6,536 bases of DNA from Gemmatimonadota bacterium (GTDB lineage Bacteria > Gemmatimonadota > Gemmatimonadetes > Gemmatimonadales > GWC2-71-9): contig JAOTWK010000205.1 of assembly GCA_029862935.1 (NCBI GenBank), positions 1-6,536 on the forward strand. Direction: 5' to 3'. Under the pieces are notes generated by a model. It made no database searches. It was not told where the DNA came from and saw nothing but the letters and a program-made list of their open reading frames with translations. Both the position numbers and the translations under genes were made by a program. Positions 1-5,705 of the stretch are shown here, in pieces; positions within the stretch are counted from its first letter, which is position 1; every line of letters begins with the position of its first letter.

Positions 1-437
1 GTGGTCCACGGGGCGTCCCATGAGTAGTCAACCCCGACGAACGAGAAGGTCCCGATCACGCGGTTGGGACTTACCGTGGTGAGGGTCAAAGTGCCGTCCG
101 ACGGCGGGCCCCATCCGGTTGTGAAGTGATAGCGACCCTCGATCGAGACCGACGCATAGGTGGCAGCTGAGGGATCGGCGCTCATGGCGTACGTTCCGGC
201 ACCGGCGATCTCCTGCGAGACGATCCTTAGGACGTCCGACCCTCGCCACACGATCACCTGCAGGTGATCCCCGACCAAATCGGAAAACACGGTGTCCGAG
301 ATGAACGGCTCACCGTCGACGGTCGCCCAAACGTGCTTTGCACCCCCAGCGGGAGCGAGGGGGTCGCTGCCGTCACCACTACATCCGATGACCCATATGA
401 GGGTCATCAGTGAGCCGATCCGCGCCGTGCGATTCAT
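1..437 (-). CDS. Secreted lipoprotein, DUF6252-like (C-terminus outside window)
   Basis: Reading leftwards from the ATG at 437, the frame stays open to the window edge, giving 145 residues without a stop, so the gene is partial. The N-terminus is a lipoprotein signal: two arginines (R3, R6), a hydrophobic run, then the lipobox VIGC with the lipidated cysteine at residue 19. The mature part begins with small and acidic residues and then has a beta-rich domain: a strand reading WATVDGEPF near residue 37 and, towards the visible end, GTLTLT and GTFSF about 20 residues apart. That pattern resembles the DUF6252 / DUF5025 type of secreted beta-sandwich; this is recall, not a search. The start is well supported: AAGGAG lies at 444-449 on the minus strand, six bases before the ATG. 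The gene diverges from the kinase operon. Function unknown; probably anchored in the cell envelope. Confidence 0.8.
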   Translation of the reverse strand, partial: MNRTARIGSLMTLIWVIGCSGDGSDPLAPAGGAKHVWATVDGEPFISDTVFSDLVGDHLQVIVWRGSDVLRIVSQEIAGAGTYAMSADPSAATYASVSIEGRYHFTTGWGPPSDGTLTLTTVSPNRVIGTFSFVGVDYSWDAPWT

Positions 438-500
438 CGCTAGCTCCTTCGGACCGCGACAGGGCCTGTGACGTTCCCTGCACCGCCGATCCAGGAACGC

Positions 501-509
501 AATTTATCA
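501..509 (-). promoter_or_regulatory. Possible -10 region for the leftward lipoprotein gene
   Basis: Read on the minus strand this is TGATAAATT, an AT-rich island in an otherwise GC-rich intergenic region, about 65 bases upstream of the ATG at 437. No convincing -35 hexamer sits at the right distance, so this is only the best local candidate. Confidence 0.2.
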
Positions 510-758
510 GCGGCTCCCTGACGCCGAAAGTCTCCGCCCGACTGCCGGCGGACGTCGGCACTCCCGCGGTCGCCCTCAAGTCACCCGGAAGAGAAGTCCC
601 GACGTGTTCCTCGGGGACGGCCCTGGCTCGCCCTCTAGCCTAGGCTTCGCCGTGGCGTGTCGTGCGCTCGCGACTGGGGATAACGGCGGGAGTCGCCCTC
701 ACGCCGAACGCCAAGCTCCCCGGAGGGGGTCTCGCGAATAGGGTGGTGTGACTCCTAC

Positions 759-770
759 GCGCACGTGCGC
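759..770. promoter_or_regulatory. Perfect 12-bp palindrome, possible operator
   Basis: GCGCACGTGCGC is self-complementary across all twelve bases, with a CACGTG core. It lies about 150 bases upstream of the first gene of the kinase operon and just upstream of a possible -10 box at 792. A dimeric regulator could bind here, but a GC-rich palindrome of this length is expected to occur by chance about once or more in a window of this size. Confidence 0.25.
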
Positions 771-791
771 CAGGTGCGGAAAGCTCTCTTT

Positions 792-815
792 TAGAATCGG
801 AGAAGGCGTCTCCGA
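792..815 (+). promoter_or_regulatory. Possible -10 box overlapping a 7-bp inverted repeat
   Basis: TAGAAT at 792-797 resembles a -10 hexamer and sits in the only AT-rich patch of this part of the intergenic region. It runs directly into the inverted repeat TCGGAGA (797-803), five-base spacer, TCTCCGA (809-815). If the hexamer is used, transcription would start inside the repeat, where a bound repressor or an RNA hairpin would act on initiation or early elongation. No good -35 is visible, and the repeat is followed by GATATTT, so a weak terminator is an alternative reading. Confidence 0.25.
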
Positions 816-882
816 GATATTTCCCAGGATTCCTGAGATCGGTGTCGTGCCTGGCTGAAGCCTCGTGCGGATCGCGCCTACG

Positions 883-912
883 CCCCGTATCCTTCCCGAG
901 TCACATACGGGG
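883..912 (+). promoter_or_regulatory. Hairpin covering the ribosome binding site of the kinase operon
   Basis: CCCCGTAT (883-890) and ATACGGGG (905-912) are perfectly complementary over eight bases with a 14-base loop. The G-run of the 3' arm (909-913) is the only purine-rich element in front of the ATG at 919 and so serves as its Shine-Dalgarno sequence. In the folded RNA that site would be paired. This suggests the first cistron, and through coupling the kinase, is translated only when the stem opens. The complementarity is read directly; the regulatory role is inferred. Confidence 0.5.
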
Positions 913-918
913 GCATAG

Positions 919-1155
919 ATGAGCGTGAACTCAGAGGTCCTGGTCGCGGCGATGCTGCTCTGGATGGGCGTGGGTGGCGTCGCGTCCTGGTTCGCGAAGC
1001 GATACGGCTGGAGCGAGTGGGGTTGGTTCGTAGCCTCGCTCCTGACGGGGCCAGCGTCTTGGTGCGCGCTATACCTGAAGATCAGGGCAGAGAAGGAACG
1101 TGTCGGGTCTCACGGACCTCGACTCAGGCTTCCCTCCCACATCGACTGGGCTTGA
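919..1155 (+). CDS. Small two-helix membrane protein, first gene of the kinase operon
   Basis: The 78-residue product has two hydrophobic segments, roughly residues 7-25 and 35-53, separated by a short loop containing KRYGWSEWGW. A basic, hydrophilic tail follows (KIRAEKERVG onward). This looks like a helical hairpin in the inner membrane with a soluble C-terminal tail. The ATG at 919 has a G-run (909-913) five bases upstream, inside a hairpin. The stop TGA at 1153-1155 overlaps a TTG at 1152 that is in frame with the kinase, whose ATG follows nine bases later, so the two genes are probably translationally coupled. I do not recognise the family. Position and topology make it a candidate accessory subunit or substrate of the kinase, but nothing in the sequence proves that. 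It is better supported than the kinase-frame extension back to 1017 that overlaps it. Confidence 0.65.
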   Translation: MSVNSEVLVAAMLLWMGVGGVASWFAKRYGWSEWGWFVASLLTGPASWCALYLKIRAEKERVGSHGPRLRLPSHIDWA

Positions 1156-1163
1156 GCACCCCG

Positions 1164-3920
1164 ATGCCCGACGCCATCACCCGCCTCAACGCAGCCCTTG
1201 AAGGCCGCTACCGCATCGAGCGTGAGCTTGGTGAGGGCGGGATGGCGACGGTCTACCTCGCCGCCGACCTCAAGCATGAGCGGAAGGTCGCGCTCAAGGT
1301 GTTGAAGCCGGAGTTGGCCGCCGTGGTCGGTGCAGACCGCTTCCTGGCCGAAATCAAGACGACGGCGAACCTCCAGCATCCGCATATCCTGCCGCTCTTC
1401 GATTCGGGGGAGGCGGACTCGTTTCTGTTCTACGTGATGCCGTACGTGGAGGGGGAGACGCTCAGGGACCGGCTGGATAGGGAGCATCAACTTCCTGTCG
1501 ATGATGCGGTCCAGATCGCGAAGAACGTGGCCGAGGCGCTCGACTACGCTCACAAGCAGGGCGTCATCCATCGTGACATCAAGCCTGCGAACATCCTGTT
1601 GCAGGCGGGCAAGCCGGTCATCTCGGACTTCGGGATCGCGCTGGCGGTTGGAGTTGCGGGTGGGGGCCGGCTGACGGAAACCGGGCTGTCGCTCGGAACA
1701 CCTCACTACATGAGTCCCGAACAGGCGACGGGGGATCTGAGTGTGGGTGCATCGACCGATGTCTACGCGCTCGGATGCGTACTGTACGAGATGCTGGTCG
1801 GTGAGCCGCCGTACACGGGCAGCACGGCACAGGCGATTCTGGGCAAGATCGTCATGGGCGATGCGCCTTCGGCGAGCGTAGAGCGGAAGTCCGTGCCGCC
1901 GAACGTGGACGCGGCAATCAGGAAGTCGCTGGAGAAGGTGCCAGCGGATCGGTTCTCCACGGGAGCACAGCTCTCGACAGCTCTTGGAGACTCGTCTTTC
2001 CGCCACGAAGAGCCGCGCACCACCCCAACCGAACCGCGCTCGCATCTCTCGCGAGTCCGAGATCCGGTGTTCCTCACAGCGTTGACCCTCGCCTCGGTAC
2101 TGGGAGGGGTAGCCGGAGCTGTGCTTTTTGGGGCGTCGGACGCTCAGTTGAACTATCCCGTCCGGTATACTGTCCCCGTTAGTGTAGACGCAGACCGCTA
2201 CCTCGGCGACTGGGAATACACGAGCTGGGGTCGTCCCGCGAGCACCTCGCTGGCGCTCTCACCCGACGGGCGTGCCTTGGTCTATGCCGCTTGGGTCAAC
2301 ACGGCCGACGCAGGGTCCGGCTCGTCCTCGCTATACGTGAGAGAATGGCAGCAGGAACGGGCCGTGCCCGTCACCGGGAGTGAGGGCGCGGCCAACCCGT
2401 TCTTCTCTCCCGACGGCGCATGGGTGGGCTTCTTCGTAGGTTCTTCACTTCGGAGGCACTCGCTGGGAAGCGCCGGTACTGAGACAGTCGCCGCGGAGAT
2501 ACCGATACCTGGTGGGGGGCCGAGAGGCGCTTCATGGGGTGACGACGGATCTATCATCTACGGGGCCGCAGGCGGCCTCTATCGCGTGCAGGCCGAGGGT
2601 GGCGCGCCCGTACTAGTGGCAGATCCGCGAGCGCCACCTGCCGAGTTCGTGCGCTACGATCAACCGGACATCTTGCCGGGCAGCGACTGGGTGCTCTTTC
2701 ATGGAAAGCGCTCATCGGACCCAGCCACGGCCGAGATCCTTGCCCTGGACCTGAACACGGGTGAGCTCAAACATGTCCTCTCCGAAGCCATGGATCCGCT
2801 CTTCGTACGGACGGGGCACCTGCTGTTCGTGAGGCTCGGAACGCTCATGGCCGTCCCGTTCGACCCCAATCGGGTGACCGTCGAGGGAGAGGCCGTTGTC
2901 CTTCTTGAAGACGTGATGCATTCCGTCGGAATGATAAACAACAGTTGGGACCAAGGTGCTGGTCAGTTTACGGTTTCGGCCACAGGGCACATGGCGTACG
3001 TGCGAGGAGGAATTTCGCCCGAGCTGCCGAGGGTGCTTGCCAAGGTCGCGTTGGACGGTGCTGTCGAGCCCTTTGATGTGCCCCCTCGCAGCTACATGAG
3101 CGTCCGTGTTTCCCCGGACGGCGAACGTCTCGCCACCTACGCGAACACCGGGACAGACCGAAGCCTGTTCATCCATGATCTTGGGCGGGGCGGGACTGCC
3201 AGACTGGAAACCGGGGCTTATCGCAGCTTGTGGCCAATCTGGAGCCCGGACGGGGAGTACATCGCCTACACCTCGGACCGGGAAGACGGGAGAGACAACG
3301 CGTACCGGATTAGAGCAGACGGGAGTGGACCACCCGAGCGTCTGGCCCCGTCGGAGCGAGGCCAAACCGTCTCGTCGTGGTCGTCTCAGGGTGTAATCGC
3401 ATATATGGAAGGGGGCGACATTTGGACGTTGCCTCCTGAAGGGACGCCAGAGCCCTTCTTCACCTCTACCGCAAACGAGCGGTTCCCGACCTTCTCGCCG
3501 GACGGGCGCTGGCTTGCCTACGTTTCGGATCCGAGCGGCAGGGACGACGTCTTCGTGAGGCCTTACCCAGGCCCAGGCACGGCCCTCCAGGTCTCCGGGG
3601 CAGGAGGCGGCTTCTCGCCGAGTTGGTCTCCAGACGGCGCCCGACTCTACTATCTCCTGGACGAGTACCCGACGACGCGGATGGCGGTGAACGTTTCGCC
3701 CGAGGCAGGCTTTGAACGCCCAGAGCCGATTATCGATCCATGGCCCTACTTCACAACCATCTTGGTCACGAGCGAAGATGTCGCTGCCGACGGATCTTTC
3801 ATTACGATCGACGAACATCCCACGGCGAATGAGGAGGTGACCCTCGGACGCTCCGCGGACGAGATTCACGTGGTGCTGAACTTCCTCGACGAGCTCACCC
3901 AACGCTTGCCCATCAATTGA
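1164..3920 (+). CDS. Transmembrane serine/threonine protein kinase with periplasmic TolB-like (PD40) beta-propeller
   Basis: The 918-residue protein is a receptor-type Hanks kinase. The kinase domain spans about residues 16-275, with glycine loop GEGGMATVY (23-31), ATP-binding lysine K45 in VALKVL, helix-C glutamate E63, catalytic HRDIKPAN (136-143, base D138), metal-binding DFG (155-157), an activation loop containing T171, T173 and T179, and SPE (184-186). All catalytic residues are present, so it should be active. A proline- and arginine-containing linker leads to one membrane helix, about 302-323. The outer part carries six SPDG motifs at residues 366, 415, 650, 694, 778 and 822, with degenerate blades between them, typical of PD40/TolB-like propellers that bind ligands or proteins. 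The kinase end is cytoplasmic and the propeller periplasmic. I chose the ATG at 1164 because MPDAITRLNAALEGRYRIE matches how this family usually begins; the TTG at 1152, overlapping the previous stop, would add four residues. No clear Shine-Dalgarno precedes either, suggesting coupling. The ligand and substrates cannot be read from sequence. Confidence 0.93.
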   Translation: MPDAITRLNAALEGRYRIERELGEGGMATVYLAADLKHERKVALKVLKPELAAVVGADRFLAEIKTTANLQHPHILPLFDSGEADSFLFYVMPYVEGETLRDRLDREHQLPVDDAVQIAKNVAEALDYAHKQGVIHRDIKPANILLQAGKPVISDFGIALAVGVAGGGRLTETGLSLGTPHYMSPEQATGDLSVGASTDVYALGCVLYEMLVGEPPYTGSTAQAILGKIVMGDAPSASVERKSVPPNVDAAIRKSLEKVPADRFSTGAQLSTALGDSSFRHEEPRTTPTEPRSHLSRVRDPVFLTALTLASVLGGVAGAVLFGASDAQLNYPVRYTVPVSVDADRYLGDWEYTSWGRPASTSLALSPDGRALVYAAWVNTADAGSGSSSLYVREWQQERAVPVTGSEGAANPFFSPDGAWVGFFVGSSLRRHSLGSAGTETVAAEIPIPGGGPRGASWGDDGSIIYGAAGGLYRVQAEGGAPVLVADPRAPPAEFVRYDQPDILPGSDWVLFHGKRSSDPATAEILALDLNTGELKHVLSEAMDPLFVRTGHLLFVRLGTLMAVPFDPNRVTVEGEAVVLLEDVMHSVGMINNSWDQGAGQFTVSATGHMAYVRGGISPELPRVLAKVALDGAVEPFDVPPRSYMSVRVSPDGERLATYANTGTDRSLFIHDLGRGGTARLETGAYRSLWPIWSPDGEYIAYTSDREDGRDNAYRIRADGSGPPERLAPSERGQTVSSWSSQGVIAYMEGGDIWTLPPEGTPEPFFTSTANERFPTFSPDGRWLAYVSDPSGRDDVFVRPYPGPGTALQVSGAGGGFSPSWSPDGARLYYLLDEYPTTRMAVNVSPEAGFERPEPIIDPWPYFTTILVTSEDVAADGSFITIDEHPTANEEVTLGRSADEIHVVLNFLDELTQRLPIN

Positions 3921-4642
3921 AGCCCCCCATCCCCTGGCTCCGCGTCTTCGTGGAAGGCGTGGTGATCGTAGGCTCGATCCTGCTGGCGTTCGGGATTGAT
4001 GCGGCGTGGGAGGGGAGGCAGGAGCGGGAGGAGGAGCACAGGCTCCTCCAAGACCTCCAGCACGATTTCATCGCAACTAGGGAGTTGCTCGCATCTGGGG
4101 TGGCTCAGCATGAACGGACCAAGATTCTAGCCCTGGAGGTTGCGGAGTACGGAGTGTCAGGCGGCTCCCTTTCGGATCCTGCGTTCTTGGACGACTTGCG
4201 CGGCGTCATGCAGGTCTTCGTCGGCGCCACCGCCACACACCCAAAGACCGCCGCGCTCGACGGTGCTCTGGCCTCCGGGCAGCTTGACCTCGTATCCAAC
4301 GACCAGCTTCGATCAGTGCTCGCCGGATGGCCCGGGGCGCTTGAGGAGTTCACCGAGCAGGAGCGCGATATAGCTGAACAGACCGTGGAGTCTCGACGCG
4401 CCCTCGCCAACGCTATCCCTATCGCTGACCAAGTCCTGGAGGGAAGCTTACTGCGGTCCCTTAGAGCATCGAGGGCACCCGTGAGTGTTTCGCCTGAACT
4501 TGTTGCCTTCGTCACGTCGGCCCTGGGCCAGAATCACGCAGCGTTCAGGGCGCGTGACGAGGCCCTTGCCGAGAGAGACGGCGTGGTTCTGCTCGCCGAG
4601 GTAGACGAGATTCTCCGGCTGCTTGCGCTGGAGCTGGAGTGA
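3917..4642 (+). CDS. Membrane-anchored coiled-coil protein, DUF6090-like
   Basis: The start is a TTG at 3917 that overlaps the kinase stop as TTGA, with no Shine-Dalgarno in front, so translation probably depends on ribosomes finishing the kinase. The 241-residue product has one N-terminal membrane helix (about residues 10-26, VIVGSILLAFGIDAAW), preceded by the short motif IPWLR and followed by the charged stretch EGRQEREEEHRLLQDL that looks like a coiled coil. The middle contains ALASGQLDLVSNDQLRSVL, and the C-terminus is again helical and acidic. This layout resembles the DUF6090-like membrane proteins common in Bacteroidota and Gemmatimonadota; the assignment is from memory of the pattern. 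Its function is unknown. Coupling to a receptor kinase makes it a candidate partner or phosphorylation target. Later in-frame GTG codons would cut into the membrane helix, which supports the TTG start. Confidence 0.8.
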   Translation: MKPPIPWLRVFVEGVVIVGSILLAFGIDAAWEGRQEREEEHRLLQDLQHDFIATRELLASGVAQHERTKILALEVAEYGVSGGSLSDPAFLDDLRGVMQVFVGATATHPKTAALDGALASGQLDLVSNDQLRSVLAGWPGALEEFTEQERDIAEQTVESRRALANAIPIADQVLEGSLLRSLRASRAPVSVSPELVAFVTSALGQNHAAFRARDEALAERDGVVLLAEVDEILRLLALELE

Positions 4643-4680
4643 ACTGCGCTACTCATCGACGGCTGCTGCGGAGTTAGCCT

Positions 4681-5036
4681 GTGCCCACCCGCTCCATCCC
4701 CTGGCCGCGCATCCTCGCTGAGCGTGTGGCCATCGTGGTGTCCATCCTGCTCGCCTTTGGGATTCAGGCATGGTGGGAGGGGGTGCAGGATAGGGAGGAG
4801 GTTGGCCGGGATCTCGCGAGTGCAAAGTGTACGCTTCGTTCGTCAGCGTGGAGGACCGATCAGGAGGACCCGAGCGAGCATTGGTGCACCAAGTGCACGT
4901 ACAGTTTCCGAACAACCTGGGTGTTCGCAATCTCGTCCGATACTTGACCTTCGCCATGACCACTGCGGTCGGTGAGATGCGGATGGTGCTGAGGGAGCTA
5001 GAAGACTTGATCGTTCTAGTCGACGGCCTCATGTGA
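4681..5036 (+). pseudogene. Degraded tandem paralogue of the DUF6090-like gene
   Basis: A GTG at 4681, with GGAG at 4670-4673 seven bases before it, begins a reading frame that closely copies the start of the upstream gene: SIPWPR, then IVVSILLAFGIQAWWEG, then QDREE. About half of the first 40 residues are identical, so this is a tandem duplicate. After about residue 47 this frame becomes cysteine- and tryptophan-rich and ends at 4947 without family character. From about 4827 another frame (shifted by -1) looks properly coding, with mostly G or C third positions, and ends at 5036 with helical, acidic residues (LRELEDLIVLVDGLM) like a family C-terminus. Joined, the pieces give about 118 residues against 241 in the neighbour, and the central ASGQLDLVSND region is missing. 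An internal deletion plus a frameshift is the simplest reading. A slippery heptamer for programmed frameshifting is not visible. A sequencing error could explain the shift but not the missing middle. Confidence 0.65.
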
Positions 5037-5060
5037 GCGTACCGCTCCATCGCGTCCCGA

Positions 5061-5104
5061 CCTCCCGCTCCCCAGCCTCTGATGGCATCTGGGCAGGAGG
5101 GAGG
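5061..5104. terminator. Two-tier hairpin between convergent genes, possible bidirectional terminator
   Basis: CCTCCC (5061-5066) pairs with GGGAGG (5099-5104), and inside it CCCAG (5071-5075) pairs with CTGGG (5089-5093) around a 13-base loop. The element lies between the end of the kinase operon remnant at 5036 and the end of the leftward lipoprotein gene at 5124, where a shared terminator would be expected. No T-run follows on either strand, so it is not a classical intrinsic terminator; it may be a weak or factor-assisted one, or a protein binding site. Confidence 0.35.
5062..5100 (+). repeat. Short direct repeat, copy A
   Basis: This segment resembles copy B at 5601-5638 in the same orientation: 23 of the first 28 bases agree, including CCCCAGCCTC and GCATC, and both copies end in AGGAGG after a spacer that differs by one base. 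The two copies lie on either side of the leftward lipoprotein gene. In copy A the AGGAGG is not followed by a plausible gene: a GTG 12 bases later meets a stop after four codons. Confidence 0.45.
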
Positions 5105-5123
5105 CGCGACAGGTGAGCGTCCC

Positions 5124-5519
5124 CTAGTTGAACGTGACCCGTGCCGATTGTGTACGCCCATTCGCCCCGGTCACGACCACAAAGCGATCACCCGGTCTCA
5201 CTTCAAACCCGGTTACGCGGTCGGGATCTACCCTGCGGGGACGATTAGGACCTTCGTTCGACACGAAGCGGATTTGCCGCCCACGGATCGGAATCGTGAA
5301 GGTCACAGTGGTGCCCGCCTGCACTTCACCCAGGGTGACAGTGCGAGCGCCGTCCCACTGTGCGAATGCGACCCGCCGGTCATGCCAGTCGTTCTGAACC
5401 TCCACCGAGACCGACGGAAGGGTGTCCCCACTGCGCGCTGGAGACTGTTGGTTGCTGCCACCACAGCCATAAGCCAGCGCAGCAGTTGCGATTACTAATG
5501 TCCATCTGCTGGTACTCAT
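5124..5519 (-). CDS. Small secreted lipoprotein with beta-rich domain
   Basis: The 131-residue product begins with a short basic N-terminus (R5), a hydrophobic run, and a lipobox-like LAYGC with cysteine 19. Alanine at -3 and tyrosine at -2 make this lipobox slightly atypical. After a short low-complexity linker (residues about 20-34) come alternating beta-strand-like segments: VSVEVQNDW, RTVTLGEVQAGTTVTFTIP and a final FEVRPGDRFVVVTG. This is similar in style to small Gemmatimonadota envelope proteins that start with a 'V-V-N-W' strand and end in a 'V-PG' strand pair, but I cannot name a family. The ATG at 5519 has a GGTGAG element on its 5' side about 11 bases away, which is weak. The gene stands alone, convergent with the kinase operon and divergent from the next unit. 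Its role is unknown. Confidence 0.8.
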   Translation of the reverse strand: MSTSRWTLVIATAALAYGCGGSNQQSPARSGDTLPSVSVEVQNDWHDRRVAFAQWDGARTVTLGEVQAGTTVTFTIPIRGRQIRFVSNEGPNRPRRVDPDRVTGFEVRPGDRFVVVTGANGRTQSARVTFN

Positions 5520-5547
5520 GACGCAGTTTACTCACCAGGGCGTCTTC

Positions 5548-5576
5548 TTGCACCCTGTCTCTAGATCGAGTCTAGG
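5548..5576 (+). promoter_or_regulatory. Possible promoter with embedded inverted repeat
   Basis: TTGCAC (5548-5553) and TCTAGG (5571-5576) are spaced by 17 bases and loosely match -35 and -10 hexamers for the rightward unit starting at 5643. Overlapping the -10 is the inverted repeat CTAGA, TCGAG spacer, TCTAG (5561-5575), which could be an operator. Both matches are weak. The 123-base gap between divergent starts (5519 and 5643) must hold promoters for both directions. Confidence 0.3.
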
Positions 5577-5600
5577 CACCGCCGTTCCTTGCAGCGTTCA

Positions 5601-5638
5601 CTCCCCCACCCCAGCCTCCTATAGCATCCACAAGGAGG
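5601..5638 (+). repeat. Short direct repeat, copy B
   Basis: This is the partner of copy A at 5062-5100. It forms the untranslated leader immediately before the 20-codon ORF at 5643, and its terminal AGGAGG is that ORF's Shine-Dalgarno sequence. The two copies may therefore be duplicated 5' leaders, with copy A now orphaned. Confidence 0.45.
5615..5638 (+). promoter_or_regulatory. Hairpin masking a strong Shine-Dalgarno sequence
   Basis: CCTCCT (5615-5620) is the exact complement of AGGAGG (5633-5638), with a 12-base loop between them. The 3' arm is a full-consensus ribosome binding site placed four bases before the ATG at 5643. Folding would hide it from the ribosome, so translation of the small ORF, and of the membrane protein coupled to it, could be switched by anything that opens the stem. 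The pairing is seen in the sequence; the switching is inferred. Confidence 0.5.
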
Positions 5639-5642
5639 ACGT

Positions 5643-5705
5643 ATGTCGGGCAAGGCCGTGCGGGAGACACTAGGGTTCTTGGACGGCCAAGCTGAGGTGG
5701 GCTGA
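5643..5705 (+). CDS. 20-residue leader peptide or small protein coupled to the membrane protein gene
   Basis: This ORF encodes only 20 residues (it starts MSGKAVRETL and ends QAEVG), but its signals are strong. AAGGAGGA lies at 5632-5639, one of the best ribosome binding sites in the window, and its stop TGA (5703-5705) shares one base with the ATG of the next gene (TGATG). The peptide is mixed in charge and lacks a membrane segment, so it is not an obvious membrane microprotein. It has no run of identical codons as in amino-acid attenuators. It is most simply a translated leader delivering ribosomes to the membrane protein gene. The spacing of four bases from AGGAGG to the ATG is a little short. 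Whether the peptide itself has a function is unknown. Confidence 0.5.
   Translation: MSGKAVRETLGFLDGQAEVG

Larger units (their letters stand above)
438..918. other. Divergent intergenic region without a convincing gene
   Basis: These 481 bases separate the leftward lipoprotein gene from the rightward kinase operon. Open frames here (for example plus 410-643 and minus 379-579) have arginine- and serine-rich translations without domain character, and they overlap the start of the better supported lipoprotein gene. What the stretch does hold is a set of inverted repeats, described separately: a 12-bp palindrome at 759-770, a hairpin at 797-815 and a hairpin over the ribosome binding site at 883-912. 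It presumably contains promoters for both directions. Confidence 0.6.

Noticed and set aside
410..643. Plus-strand 77-codon ORF in the left intergenic region
   Set aside because: It overlaps the start of the leftward lipoprotein gene, has no ribosome binding site, and its translation is low in hydrophobic core residues.
1017..1163. Kinase reading frame extended upstream to an ATG at 1017
   Set aside because: The extra 49 residues lack domain character and overlap the well-formed two-helix membrane protein; homologous kinases usually begin just before the RYRIE-type segment, as from 1164.
1110..2045. Long minus-strand open frame of 311 codons opposite the kinase domain
   Set aside because: It is arginine- and histidine-rich, has no recognisable domain, and mirrors the strong codon bias of the kinase gene on the other strand.
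2712..3902. Minus-strand open frame of 396 codons opposite the propeller
   Set aside because: It is a shadow of the high-GC third positions of the propeller coding strand; its translation has no motif or family character.
4672..4678. GTTAGCC resembling an integron attC core site
   Set aside because: There is no matching inverse core or paired inner sites nearby, and it lies within the ribosome binding region of the 4681 gene.
4815..4830. Programmed -1 frameshift joining the two halves of the 4681 gene
   Set aside because: No slippery heptamer or downstream stem is evident, and the joined product would still lack the central family region.
5033..5116. 27-codon ORF from a GTG overlapping the stop at 5034-5036
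   Set aside because: It runs through the convergent hairpin and repeat copy A, is rich in proline and arginine, and has no conserved feature; probably chance.
5082..5498. Plus-strand 138-codon ORF opposite the leftward lipoprotein gene
   Set aside because: The minus-strand frame has a signal peptide, cysteine lipobox and coherent beta-rich domain; the plus-strand translation has none of these.
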